Of a DNA stretch of 36,097 nucleotides, positions 1 through 6,548 are shown in pieces. This DNA is from Pseudomonadota bacterium (GTDB taxonomy: Bacteria; Desulfobacterota; Syntrophorhabdia; Syntrophorhabdales; Syntrophorhabdaceae): positions 1 to 36,097 of the forward strand of contig JAPLKA010000035.1 of NCBI GenBank assembly GCA_026388315.1, written 5' to 3'. Both the position numbers and the translations under genes were made by a program. The notes beneath the pieces are model-generated. The model was given only the letters and a program-made list of their open reading frames with translations. It was not told the DNA's origin and searched no databases. Each line of letters begins with the position of its first letter. Within the stretch, counting starts at the first letter, position 1.

Positions 1-717
1 GGCATAGCTTCCAAGGTTTGAATTGGAGCTTGTGCCTGCATATTTCTCTTTCTTACCGCCACTACGGGCTGCATATTCCCATTCTGCCTCTGTGGGAAGA
101 CGATAGGATTTGCCAGTTCTGCTGTTGAGCTTTTGAATGAAGTTATGGACATCATTCCAGGAAACAGTCTCTACGGGGCATGTATCGCCGCAGGATGAAA
201 AACGTGAAGGGTTATTCCCCATGATGGCCTTCCACTGTCCCTGGCTCACCTCATATTTGCTTATGGAGAAATCAGAGACGCAGACATTGTGGACGGGCTT
301 TTCATTGGTGCTGCCGGAGGTATCCCCCATGTCGAAACAGCCGCCTTTGACGAAGACAAATTCCATACCGGTTACGGGGTCAGTAAATACCTTGGCTTTG
401 CCGCCAGCCAAAAGCTCCCAGTCAAGATTACCCTGTATACCCCTTGGGAAGTCCTGCAACACGTTCCAGTATATCTTCTTGCCCTTGCCGGGTTTGGTTT
501 TCGGGAAGTCCCCTTCAAAGTGAAGGTCTTTGTTATCGAGTGTTTTGCCGTCAATAGTACTGGTGAGCGTCAAGTCTTCTTCCTCCTGTGTATCGGAGAC
601 GACCTCAAACTCCCACACAGCCCTGTTACCTTCCTGCCTGGCGACAGCGTTCTCTACACTTGCGGCAAAGGAGGATGAAAAGAAGGTTAATAAAATTGTC
701 AGCACAGAGATGAACAT
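1..717 (-). CDS. Exported SUMF1/formylglycine-generating-enzyme-family protein, partial (3' end beyond window)
   Basis: The gene reads leftward and runs off the window. The visible 239 residues start with a signal peptide (hydrophobic MFISVLTILLTFFSSSFA). Next comes a beta-rich domain of about 110 residues containing GKGKKIYWNVLQDFP, as seen in front of many SUMF1 domains. The SUMF1 (FGE-sulfatase) domain then begins with GMEFVFVKGGCFDMGD and continues through EVSQGQWKAIMGNNPSRF, PVETVSWNDV and RLPTEAEWEYAARSGG, all hallmarks of the family. The catalytic cysteines of true formylglycine-generating enzymes lie near the C-terminus and are not visible, so enzyme activity cannot be judged; many bacterial members are only structural or binding proteins. 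The ATG at 717 was chosen because it starts the signal peptide, but no clear ribosome site is seen; a TTG at 735 is possible. It lies 40 bp after the DUF4384 gene on the same strand, probably in one operon. Confidence 0.85.
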   Translation of the reverse strand, partial: MFISVLTILLTFFSSSFAASVENAVARQEGNRAVWEFEVVSDTQEEEDLTLTSTIDGKTLDNKDLHFEGDFPKTKPGKGKKIYWNVLQDFPRGIQGNLDWELLAGGKAKVFTDPVTGMEFVFVKGGCFDMGDTSGSTNEKPVHNVCVSDFSISKYEVSQGQWKAIMGNNPSRFSSCGDTCPVETVSWNDVHNFIQKLNSRTGKSYRLPTEAEWEYAARSGGKKEKYAGTSSNSNLGSYA

Positions 718-757
718 ACGCGAATAACATGACAATTTGTTGCTGTTCTGAAAGCCC

Positions 758-1591
758 CTATCTGGCATCAATAACCTCATATGCAATGATGGTATCTTCG
801 CAATAATCCGCGATTTCTGAGTATCGTTTAAAGAATGCGGTGAAGTCTACCGGCTTCAGAGCGGTGAATATACTGGCGAATGCGCGGTTATGTGCAGGGT
901 CCATGGCAACGATAAAGAATGCCTCGGTGTCCCGTGAATGATTCGGGAGTGTGTGCATAATGAGTTCTGTCCGGGAATTTATATCTGGATAGATAAATTT
1001 TCTGCCTGCATTTAAAGCGTTTTCCTTGTCGTGGTCGTTGGGGTAAAACATAACCACTTTATCATCAGCGGTAATATTGAAGATTGCGATAAGCGCTGCT
1101 CGTGCTGTATTTACCTCAATAAATGCCTTTTCACCGTTTTTGTAGATGGAACTGTTTGCTTTAGCATTAAGACCGATTGGTTTTATTTTCAATTCGGGTG
1201 TTGACACATCAGCTGCAATCTTAACCCTGTATTCCGGTATCGGCGGGGTTGACGGGTCTTTCTGATACTGGGTAAGCGGCAGCCATTCCGCCTTTTCTTT
1301 TACAATGAATCCCTTTGCGTATGTCTTAATGAATTCAGCGGTGAGGGCCATATTGGTGACGAGGGTACTGGAAGTAACACTCACGCCTGCCGCCTGCTCA
1401 ATCGCTGATGATCGCGCCCGCTGGAGCGCAATCAACTGGCACTGCTCAGCGCTCATGCCTACGATGGCACAGGAACCTTCTGCCGCTATACTTTTGACAA
1501 GCCTTTCAGCATGGGCCATGCTCAGGCATATAAAGAAAAATAGACAATGTGAAACAGATAATAATATCAATAACCTTCGTGTATTGAGCAT
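758..1591 (-). CDS. Exported DUF4384 domain protein
   Basis: This 277-aa protein has an N-terminal signal peptide (hydrophobic LLILLSVSHCLFFFICLSMAHA). Residues about 30-130 resemble the LPP20/FlgT-like N-terminal domain, with the pattern GMSAEQCQLIALQRARSSAIEQAAG. The C-terminal half (about 140-240) matches DUF4384: AALIAIFNITADDKVVMFYPN followed by GRKFIYPD. DUF4384 proteins are periplasmic or surface proteins of unknown function, often found with SUMF1-domain or caspase-like partners, and the next gene here is SUMF1-type. A ribosome site AGGGGGAT sits 5 bases before the ATG. The two genes probably form an operon for an exported assembly; the biochemical role is unknown. Confidence 0.8.
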   Translation of the reverse strand: MLNTRRLLILLSVSHCLFFFICLSMAHAERLVKSIAAEGSCAIVGMSAEQCQLIALQRARSSAIEQAAGVSVTSSTLVTNMALTAEFIKTYAKGFIVKEKAEWLPLTQYQKDPSTPPIPEYRVKIAADVSTPELKIKPIGLNAKANSSIYKNGEKAFIEVNTARAALIAIFNITADDKVVMFYPNDHDKENALNAGRKFIYPDINSRTELIMHTLPNHSRDTEAFFIVAMDPAHNRAFASIFTALKPVDFTAFFKRYSEIADYCEDTIIAYEVIDAR

Positions 1592-1669
1592 TCAATCCCC
1601 CTATTTTACCCATTTTATAGAACAATTATCGTCATATTAATATGACCAGTCAAGTTTTAAATTTTGCAC

Positions 1670-1832
1670 GCCTAACCCTTCAAAAGATGAGATTCCCGTC
1701 GTCAGTATTGACTTTCCAGAGATTGCAGCAATTGCTCTAATTGCTTATAAAGGGGTTGGCCCGACCCCAATAGAATCGGATGGATTTCCAATTACCACCT
1801 TACTGCCCGCCCGCTGCATTTTTTTGTTCGGT
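1670..1832 (-). other. attC-like element with long spacer (weak), 3' of the cassette gene
   Basis: Read on the minus strand, the element starts with a left box ACCGAAC (1832-1826) followed by ATGCAGCGG. This is the same left half as the better site at 2847-2909 (CACCTAAC, six bases, ATGCAGCGG). A right box GTTAGGC (1676-1670) that fits the integron core consensus GTTRRRY closes it. The 163-bp span is longer than usual and the arms pair poorly, so it may be a rearranged or degenerate attC. No other gene is visible between 1592 and 1882. Confidence 0.35.
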
Positions 1833-1882
1833 GTTCTGATGATTGTCTACTCAGCGACCACATTTTGTCCCAACCAATGCGA

Positions 1883-2815
1883 TTACTTTTTGGCAAGCCA
1901 AGGCAGTTTCGCCACTTGGTAGTCAGCGAACTCGCTTACGAATCTCTCCGCCCAAAGGGCCGCCTGCTCAACAGCATGCCCAAGCTCACTGTCCAGATAG
2001 GTCAATTTATGCCAGTGTTTATGCTTTGCATAGGCGTCCTCGAACATCCAAGTGGCACCTTCCCCTTCTTCCTGTAGAACCACCGTCACGCACTCTGCCG
2101 CCTTTGTCACATGAGGAATTTCATAGAGGTGTCCAGATGCCTCGGTATTCTCGATCAATACAAACTTAGAGGAAAGGGCATACCGCATTACCTTCTGGAT
2201 GATACTCTCACCTGTTTTATCTGGTTGCTCTTTGATGATGTACGTATAGTAACCGAGTTCCTGTAGCTTGGATTCAATCCTCTTCAGTCGAGCCAGCGCA
2301 GGTCCAGCGTCCTTCCCAAGGACTAGAACCGAATCCGAGTTCTCCAAGATAGAATCCGCACGGTGCCACACCAAATCGAAGGCTGACTTGACCGACTCCA
2401 CGACTGACTTGGGCTGAGTGCTCCGTGGGAGCCTAATTTGCCACCGTACGAAGATGTGAACGTCTTCGTCATCCCTTATTGGATTCACGAAAGGATGACC
2501 CTCGTTGGCAAGGCGACGGACAGCGCGCTCCATGGCCTCAGCGAAAGCATAAGCTGAAAACTTATGCTCCCAATATTTGGTGTAAAGATGCTCTTGAATC
2601 TCGCAGACAAGGAATTCACCTTCTCGTGACACAGTTGTCTCCGGAAAGTAGTCGTCCAGCACCCATATATGGATATCTTCGGGCATGGCCTCTAAGTTCA
2701 GTCGCTCTAACTCCTTAACGCCGATAGTATCGTCATTTTCCCCACGGAATTTCTCCCACTCGTCTGCCGCTTCTGCAGCCTCGTGCCTGAATTCCTCGTG
2801 CTCGTCAGAATTCAC
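1883..2815 (-). CDS. Two-domain protein of unknown function in an integron-like cassette
   Basis: I do not recognise this 310-aa acidic protein. Residues about 1-150 form an alpha/beta region containing IHIWVLDDYFPET and HIFVRWQIRLPRS. Residues about 160-290 look like a separate Rossmann/TIR-like nucleotide-binding fold: SVLVLGKD then KLQELGYYTYIIKEQPD, KFVLIENTEASGHLYEIPH and CVTVVLQEEGEGATWMFED, a repeating strand-helix pattern with a conserved-looking SGHLYE segment. The TIR-like idea is inference from pattern only. No signal peptide or membrane segment is seen, so it is probably cytoplasmic. It lies between two attC-like sites and starts about 35 bp after the presumed recombination point, as cassette genes usually do. 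No strong ribosome site is visible before the ATG. Confidence 0.75.
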   Translation of the reverse strand: MNSDEHEEFRHEAAEAADEWEKFRGENDDTIGVKELERLNLEAMPEDIHIWVLDDYFPETTVSREGEFLVCEIQEHLYTKYWEHKFSAYAFAEAMERAVRRLANEGHPFVNPIRDDEDVHIFVRWQIRLPRSTQPKSVVESVKSAFDLVWHRADSILENSDSVLVLGKDAGPALARLKRIESKLQELGYYTYIIKEQPDKTGESIIQKVMRYALSSKFVLIENTEASGHLYEIPHVTKAAECVTVVLQEEGEGATWMFEDAYAKHKHWHKLTYLDSELGHAVEQAALWAERFVSEFADYQVAKLPWLAKK

Positions 2816-2846
2816 TTCTGCCCCCTTTGAGACTATGGTCTCTGCT

Positions 2847-2909
2847 ACCGAACGTGGGCATCAGCGGAAACCCGTAGTTTAGGCAATCCGCTGCATGCCA
2901 TGGTTAGGT
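2847..2909 (-). other. attC-like integron recombination site
   Basis: On the minus strand the site begins with ACCTAAC, which fits RYYYAAC exactly, and ends with GTTCGGT, which fits GTTRRRY with one mismatch. Between them the arms CATGGCATGCAGCGGA and TCCGCTGATGCCCAC pair almost completely, leaving one extra G in the left arm, the kind of unpaired base that sets attC orientation. The total of 63 bp is typical for attC. It lies just 3' of the DUF6953 gene and 5' of the 310-aa gene, both on the minus strand, which is the expected cassette order. No integron integrase gene is present in the window. Confidence 0.6.
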
Positions 2910-3015
2910 GCCCAGATGAAAAACAATGAAATATTTGCCGTAATTCGACTGAATATATCTATAATTCTTTTAGTAAGATAGGCTACCTGTAATGTTATCT
3001 GGAGTCATTGGAAAG

Positions 3016-3288
3016 TCAGTAATCCTGTCTCCTTCCCGGCTCATCCGTTTCCTCTCTGAAGCGCCAATACCGCTCACCGTTAATCCAGACGACAATGTCT
3101 TCGGAAATATTTTTGAATTCAGAGAGAACCTCCCCTGATATCGCCAAATTCCCGCGGTCATTCTCATAGACAAAGGACCCACCAAACTTCTCCTGGATTT
3201 CCCAGACCGCGGTTTCTTGATAGAGAATCTGCTCCAGGTTAAGTTCACCAAGCATCCATTTAGCCACCTCTAATGCTGTTGCCTTCAT
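3016..3288 (-). CDS. DUF6953 family protein
   Basis: This 90-aa protein matches my memory of DUF6953: TALEVAKWMLGELN at the start, then ETAVWEIQEKFGGSFVYEN, GNLAISGEVLSEFK and IVVWINGERYWRFRE, ending in a charged PGRRQ tail. The function is unknown; the size and fold pattern suggest a small cytoplasmic protein. Its ATG overlaps the stop of the upstream 45-aa gene as ATGA, so translation is probably coupled. The attC-like site at 2847-2909 follows about 100 bp downstream, so these two small genes could be one integron cassette. Confidence 0.75.
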   Translation of the reverse strand: MKATALEVAKWMLGELNLEQILYQETAVWEIQEKFGGSFVYENDRGNLAISGEVLSEFKNISEDIVVWINGERYWRFREETDEPGRRQDY

Positions 3289-3422
3289 GATACTTTCTCC
3301 TTGTTGTCAGTTGCCGGAACCGTCAGGGCATCTTCAGGAAAATGCCCGTCTTCCAGTCTGCTGCCACTGAACCATTTGCATGTGCAGTGGCTTTTGTCCA
3401 TCAATAGGTCACGCACGGTCAT
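3285..3422 (-). CDS. 45-aa Cys-containing small protein, coupled to DUF6953
   Basis: The 45-residue frame begins MTVRDLLMDKSHCTCKWFSG and contains a short CTC pair. It has a strong ribosome site (TTTGGAGG, 7 bases before the ATG) and its TGA overlaps the start of the DUF6953 gene by four bases. The ribosome site and the overlap make a real coding gene likely despite the small size. I do not recognise the family. The short C-x-C could bind metal with a partner, but there is no second Cys pair. It probably acts with the DUF6953 protein. Confidence 0.6.
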   Translation of the reverse strand: MTVRDLLMDKSHCTCKWFSGSRLEDGHFPEDALTVPATDNKEKVS

Positions 3423-3501
3423 TTTGGGACCTCCAAATTTTAGTTGTACGATGTCAACTTCTTTTGTGCTTGTTCATTTTTATCTCCTTTCAACAATAAA
3501 G

Positions 3502-3537
3502 GTTTTGTAAAAAGATTCTGATCTTTTTTCACAAAAC
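3502..3537. repeat. Inverted repeat / hairpin between cassette genes and IS
   Basis: GTTTTGT at 3502-3508 pairs with ACAAAAC at 3531-3537, and AAAAAGAT pairs with ATCTTTTT inside it, leaving only a 4-base loop. It could be a weak two-way terminator or part of the left border of the insertion sequence. I could not find a matching sequence beyond the transposase, so the IS-end idea is open. Confidence 0.4.
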
Positions 3538-3568
3538 TCTTTTAATTCCAAACTATTATTTCAAAATA

Positions 3569-3630
3569 GCTTGTCTCCCCCTACCGAAATAGGGTTTTTA
3601 TGTGTTTGCGAGACCATAAAGGAGACAAGC
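3569..3630 (+). promoter_or_regulatory. RBS-hiding leader hairpin with nested terminator-like stem
   Basis: GCTTGTCTCC (3569-3578) is a perfect complement of GGAGACAAGC (3621-3630), which contains the GGAG ribosome site of the transposase (ATG at 3636). Nested inside is CCCTA (3579-3583) paired with TAGGG (3590-3594) followed by TTTTTA, a small terminator-like hairpin. A transcript entering from outside would tend to end early or fold so that translation is blocked. IS200-type leaders are known to limit transposase expression in this way; here it is inferred from sequence only. Confidence 0.55.
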
Positions 3631-3635
3631 CCAAC

Positions 3636-5097
3636 ATGCCCAAAATAGCCCGTTTCATCATCTGGATATGCTCTAAATTCACCAAGAGTGAAATAGAACA
3701 AATTGTTTCCGGCCTTGCGGATAGCGGATATTCTCCAGAACCGCAATCCGGAAGTGAAACCAAAAGACGACTTCCAAGAGAAGTACCCCAATTACAGAAA
3801 CTTTGCTGTTCCGCCCCTGCCGCCCCTGACGGAGCCTCCACAGAAGGCTCAACCTCTTCAAAAGAACTACAAGAAACTCCTTGCAGAATATGAGCAGGTC
3901 CACAGCAAACCTCTTGTTCCCGTACGATATCGGGCCGGCTCTGTTCGTGTGCCTGACCTCGTGGTATGCCCCTGCTGTAATGCTCCCCATCAGTACATTT
4001 ACTACAACGACGGGAAGAAAAGGACCCAGCTTCTCTGCAAGGTCTGCGGGCAGCTCTTTCAGGCAGACAGGCGGTTCCAAAGAAAGACAAAATATTACTG
4101 TCCCTACTGTCACCATGCACTGTTTACGTGGAAGGAAAGGAAAGAGGTCGCCATCTACAAATGCCGCAATAATAATTGTGAGTACCGGATGCGGAAGATG
4201 AACAAACTCAACGAGCGGGAAAAGGAATTGGTAAAAATACGGAGTTCACAGTTCAAGCTTGCCTATCAGTACCGGGAGTATCATTTTGCACTTTACGATC
4301 TTACCCATTCTACGCCGGAGGATCAGTCCCTCAATCTCACAAGAACCCACAACGGCCCTAACATCCTTGGCCTTATCCTCGCCTTCTACGTCTCCTTTGC
4401 GCTTTCTGCCAGGAAGACCGCCCTTGTCTTGCGATCGGTATTTGGCATCTCCATTTCCCACCAGACAGTCCTGAACTATGCTGCTGCAGCTGCCTTCTAC
4501 TGTCATAGGTTCAACTTGAAGCATAAAGGGTCCATCGATCTTATAAGCGCAGGCGATGAGGCCTATATAAAGATTATGGGTAAACATCGCTATGTCTTCT
4601 TTTTCATCTCATCGGAGAATCTGAAGATCACCGCATACCATGTAGCCGACAGTAGGGAACCGCTTCCTGCGATCATCGCTATGAACGAGGCGATCCGCAC
4701 GGCAGAGCCGGGACAGACAATAATTCTTGTCACCGATGGCAACCCGTCATATCCTGCGGGGATACACTACCTGAACGAACAGAGAGGAAAAGATGCGTCG
4801 CTTACTCACAAGAAGGTGATAGGACTCCAGAACTTAGACAGCGAGTCGGAAGCCTACCGGGTTTTCAAGCAGCTTATTGAAAGACTGAACAGGACCTTTA
4901 AACATCATGTAAGGCCCTCGCACGGGTTTAACAGCCTCAATGGTGCGATATCACTCGTCACGCTATTTGTCACCCATTACAACTTCTTGAGGCCTCACAT
5001 GTCTTTGAATTGGAAAACACCCATTCACATGCCGGAACTGGAAGGGGTCAACACCATCCAGGGCAGGTGGCAGAAAATACTTTCCCTTGCTGCCTGA
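3636..5097 (+). pseudogene. IS6/IS240-like DDE transposase, frameshifted near the N-terminus
   Basis: The natural start is ATG 3636 (MPKIARFIIWICSKFTKSEI), with a ribosome site AAAGGAG upstream. After SGLAD the frame breaks because GCGGATA is duplicated (3717-3723 and 3724-3730); removing one copy joins SGLAD directly to ILQNRNPEV and gives a protein of about 484 residues. After the break the frame is open to 5097. A 464-aa product could start at a TTG (3703), losing about 25 residues. It has two zinc-ribbon-like Cys pairs groups (CPCC with CKVC, and CPYC with the CRNNNC segment). The DDE core is visible: GDEAYIKI, LVTDGNPSY and ERLNRTFKHHVRP. The catalytic domain is intact, so the shortened protein may still work or be supplied in trans. 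A programmed shift is less likely than a simple 7-bp duplication. Confidence 0.8.
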
Positions 5098-5374
5098 AGG
5101 GTAACTTCTCTTCGATTGTCAAAGAACAATAAAAAAACCTGCCGTTTCTCTATCTCGTTGCGGACATAAAACTCAGTTTATGTGCATGTTTGGCACATCG
5201 CATTGCGTCCGACTTCTTATGAATTCCTCTAAACATACTTGATGTTCCTGTTTTCATATCTCACATACTTCTTTTCATGAAACTTTTGACAATATCTTTA
5301 AATGGTGTTTGTAAGAATGTTTGAAATTGCGTTTTTTTCGGATAAACCTACTGAAGATTTTGCTTATGTATTAC
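5098..5374. other. Intergenic stretch with stacked hairpins after the transposase
   Basis: No gene is seen. ACATAAA (5164-5170) pairs with TTTATGT (5177-5183), directly followed by TGTGC (5181-5185) with GCACA (5193-5197), and flanked by CGGAC and GTCCG. This could be the right end of the insertion sequence or a two-hairpin terminator. A TTGACA at about 5286 is promoter-like, but no gene on the plus strand follows it. Confidence 0.35.
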
Positions 5375-5925
5375 TTATTTGCAAATTTGTTCAATTATTT
5401 TTGCACTTTTTCTCCACTCCCAGGGAGGGGTCGGGTTTGATTGCTTCCAAAGTCCTTTTCGTTCCTTTCGCGCCCGTTGCTCAGCGTTGTAGAACTCCGA
5501 GACATAAGGTTTGTCGACGTATTGCATATACGCCCAGGCATATCCCGATTCAACCATTTCAAGGTTGATATTGCGTCCGTCGAGAAAAACATAGCCGACA
5601 ACCCTGCCGAGACGGTCTCTTGTAAAACCAGGGATGCGAGCTTATCTTCCGCTTCCGGTCCGTATTCCTGGTTTTTTTCCGGTGAGTCTATGCCTCTCAT
5701 GCGGACCGGGACGAAACCGGTCTTACGATACTTTGAATCGAGAGGATATCGGTTTCGGTCATCGGGGACAACATGAATGGTGTCGCCATCTGTGATTCTT
5801 ATTACCTTTCCCGTAAAATCTGACGGATTAGCAGCATATACCGCCAAAGGGTATATGAAAACTACAAGGATGGCTGTTATGAAACCCCTCTGGAATATTT
5901 CTGAAACATTTTTTTGTTTACTCAT
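5375..5925 (-). pseudogene. Thermonuclease (SNase-like) gene, broken by internal deletion and frameshift
   Basis: The start ATG at 5925 (MSKQKNVSEIFQ) has a ribosome site GGGAGG seven bases upstream. A membrane/signal segment (FITAILVVFIYPLAVYAA) precedes the nuclease fold: GKVIRITDGDTIHVV, then VRMRGIDSPEKNQEYGPEAEDKLASLV, which carries the Arg and Glu active-site region of staphylococcal-type nucleases. Near 5618-5640 the frame changes, and the other frame continues TRDRLGRVVGYVFLDGRNINLEMVESG to the TAA at 5375. The usual strand of about 8-10 residues (typically GKTVKVEVV) between the two parts is missing, so this is a small deletion that is not a multiple of three. The family secretes or anchors a Ca-dependent nuclease; this copy is probably inactive. 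Confidence 0.8.
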
Positions 5926-6044
5926 GAGCCAACCTCCCTCTGTATGTTTCAATCATTTGAATTTGTATTACTTCTCGATGTTCAAGGAAGTAATACATTT
6001 CATAAGATGAAAATTTGTTTTCACATAAAAAAAAGGAGGAAATT

Positions 6045-6431
6045 ATGCTCAAATGGTATTACGAAGTCCTGAAAAATTATACGGGTTTTAGCGGAAGAGC
6101 AAGTCGGAAAGAGTTTTGGTATTTCACCTTGTTCAACGCCATCATCACCATTGTACTTGGCGTCTTAGACCTTGTAACAGGCAGTTACCTGACCGAATCC
6201 GGTATCTGGTTTTTGAGTGGCGGTTATGCCCTGGCCTTATTAATGCCAAGCATAGCCGTATCGATCCGGAGACTTCATGACACTGACCGCAGCGGATGGT
6301 GGGTGCTTTTTTCTCTGGTTCCCCTCATTGGTATTATTGTGTTTTATGTCTTCATGGCGCAAGACAGCGAACCCGGCGAAAATCAATATGGACCGAACCC
6401 AAAGAAAGTCGGCTTGCCCCCTGACAAGTGA
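6045..6431 (+). CDS. DUF805 family membrane protein
   Basis: The start ATG at 6045 (MLKWYYEVLKNYTGFSGRAS) follows a strong AAAGGAGG ribosome site. The 128-aa protein shows the DUF805 signature: FSGRASRKEFWYFTLFN, three or four membrane segments (about 27-50, 57-78, 90-112), IAVSIRRLHDTDRSGWWVL and a C-terminal GENQYGPNP. DUF805 proteins are small inner-membrane proteins without a settled function, common on mobile and phage-like DNA. It lies about 120 bp before the topoisomerase gene on the same strand. Confidence 0.85.
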   Translation: MLKWYYEVLKNYTGFSGRASRKEFWYFTLFNAIITIVLGVLDLVTGSYLTESGIWFLSGGYALALLMPSIAVSIRRLHDTDRSGWWVLFSLVPLIGIIVFYVFMAQDSEPGENQYGPNPKKVGLPPDK

Positions 6432-6548
6432 ACTTCCGTTATCACAACTGCCGTCATTTTACTATGGCCAAACAACAATTATTGATTCCACATCATTCAA
6501 CGCTGATTATATGCTTGATAAACTTCATTAAAAGAAGGAAAGTAAAGT

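Larger units (their letters stand above)
3569..5097 (+). mobile_element. Insertion sequence with IS6/IS240-like DDE transposase (ends not resolved)
   Basis: The core consists of a structured leader (3569-3630) and one transposase gene (3636-5097). I searched both sides for terminal inverted repeats and target duplications and found no convincing pair, so the span given is only the certain part. The element separates the cassette-like region on its left from the broken thermonuclease gene on its right. Confidence 0.7.

Noticed and set aside
3490-5300. Terminal inverted repeats of the insertion sequence
   Set aside because: Several short palindromes exist on each side, but none of the left ones matches a right one in inverted form, so no ends are called.
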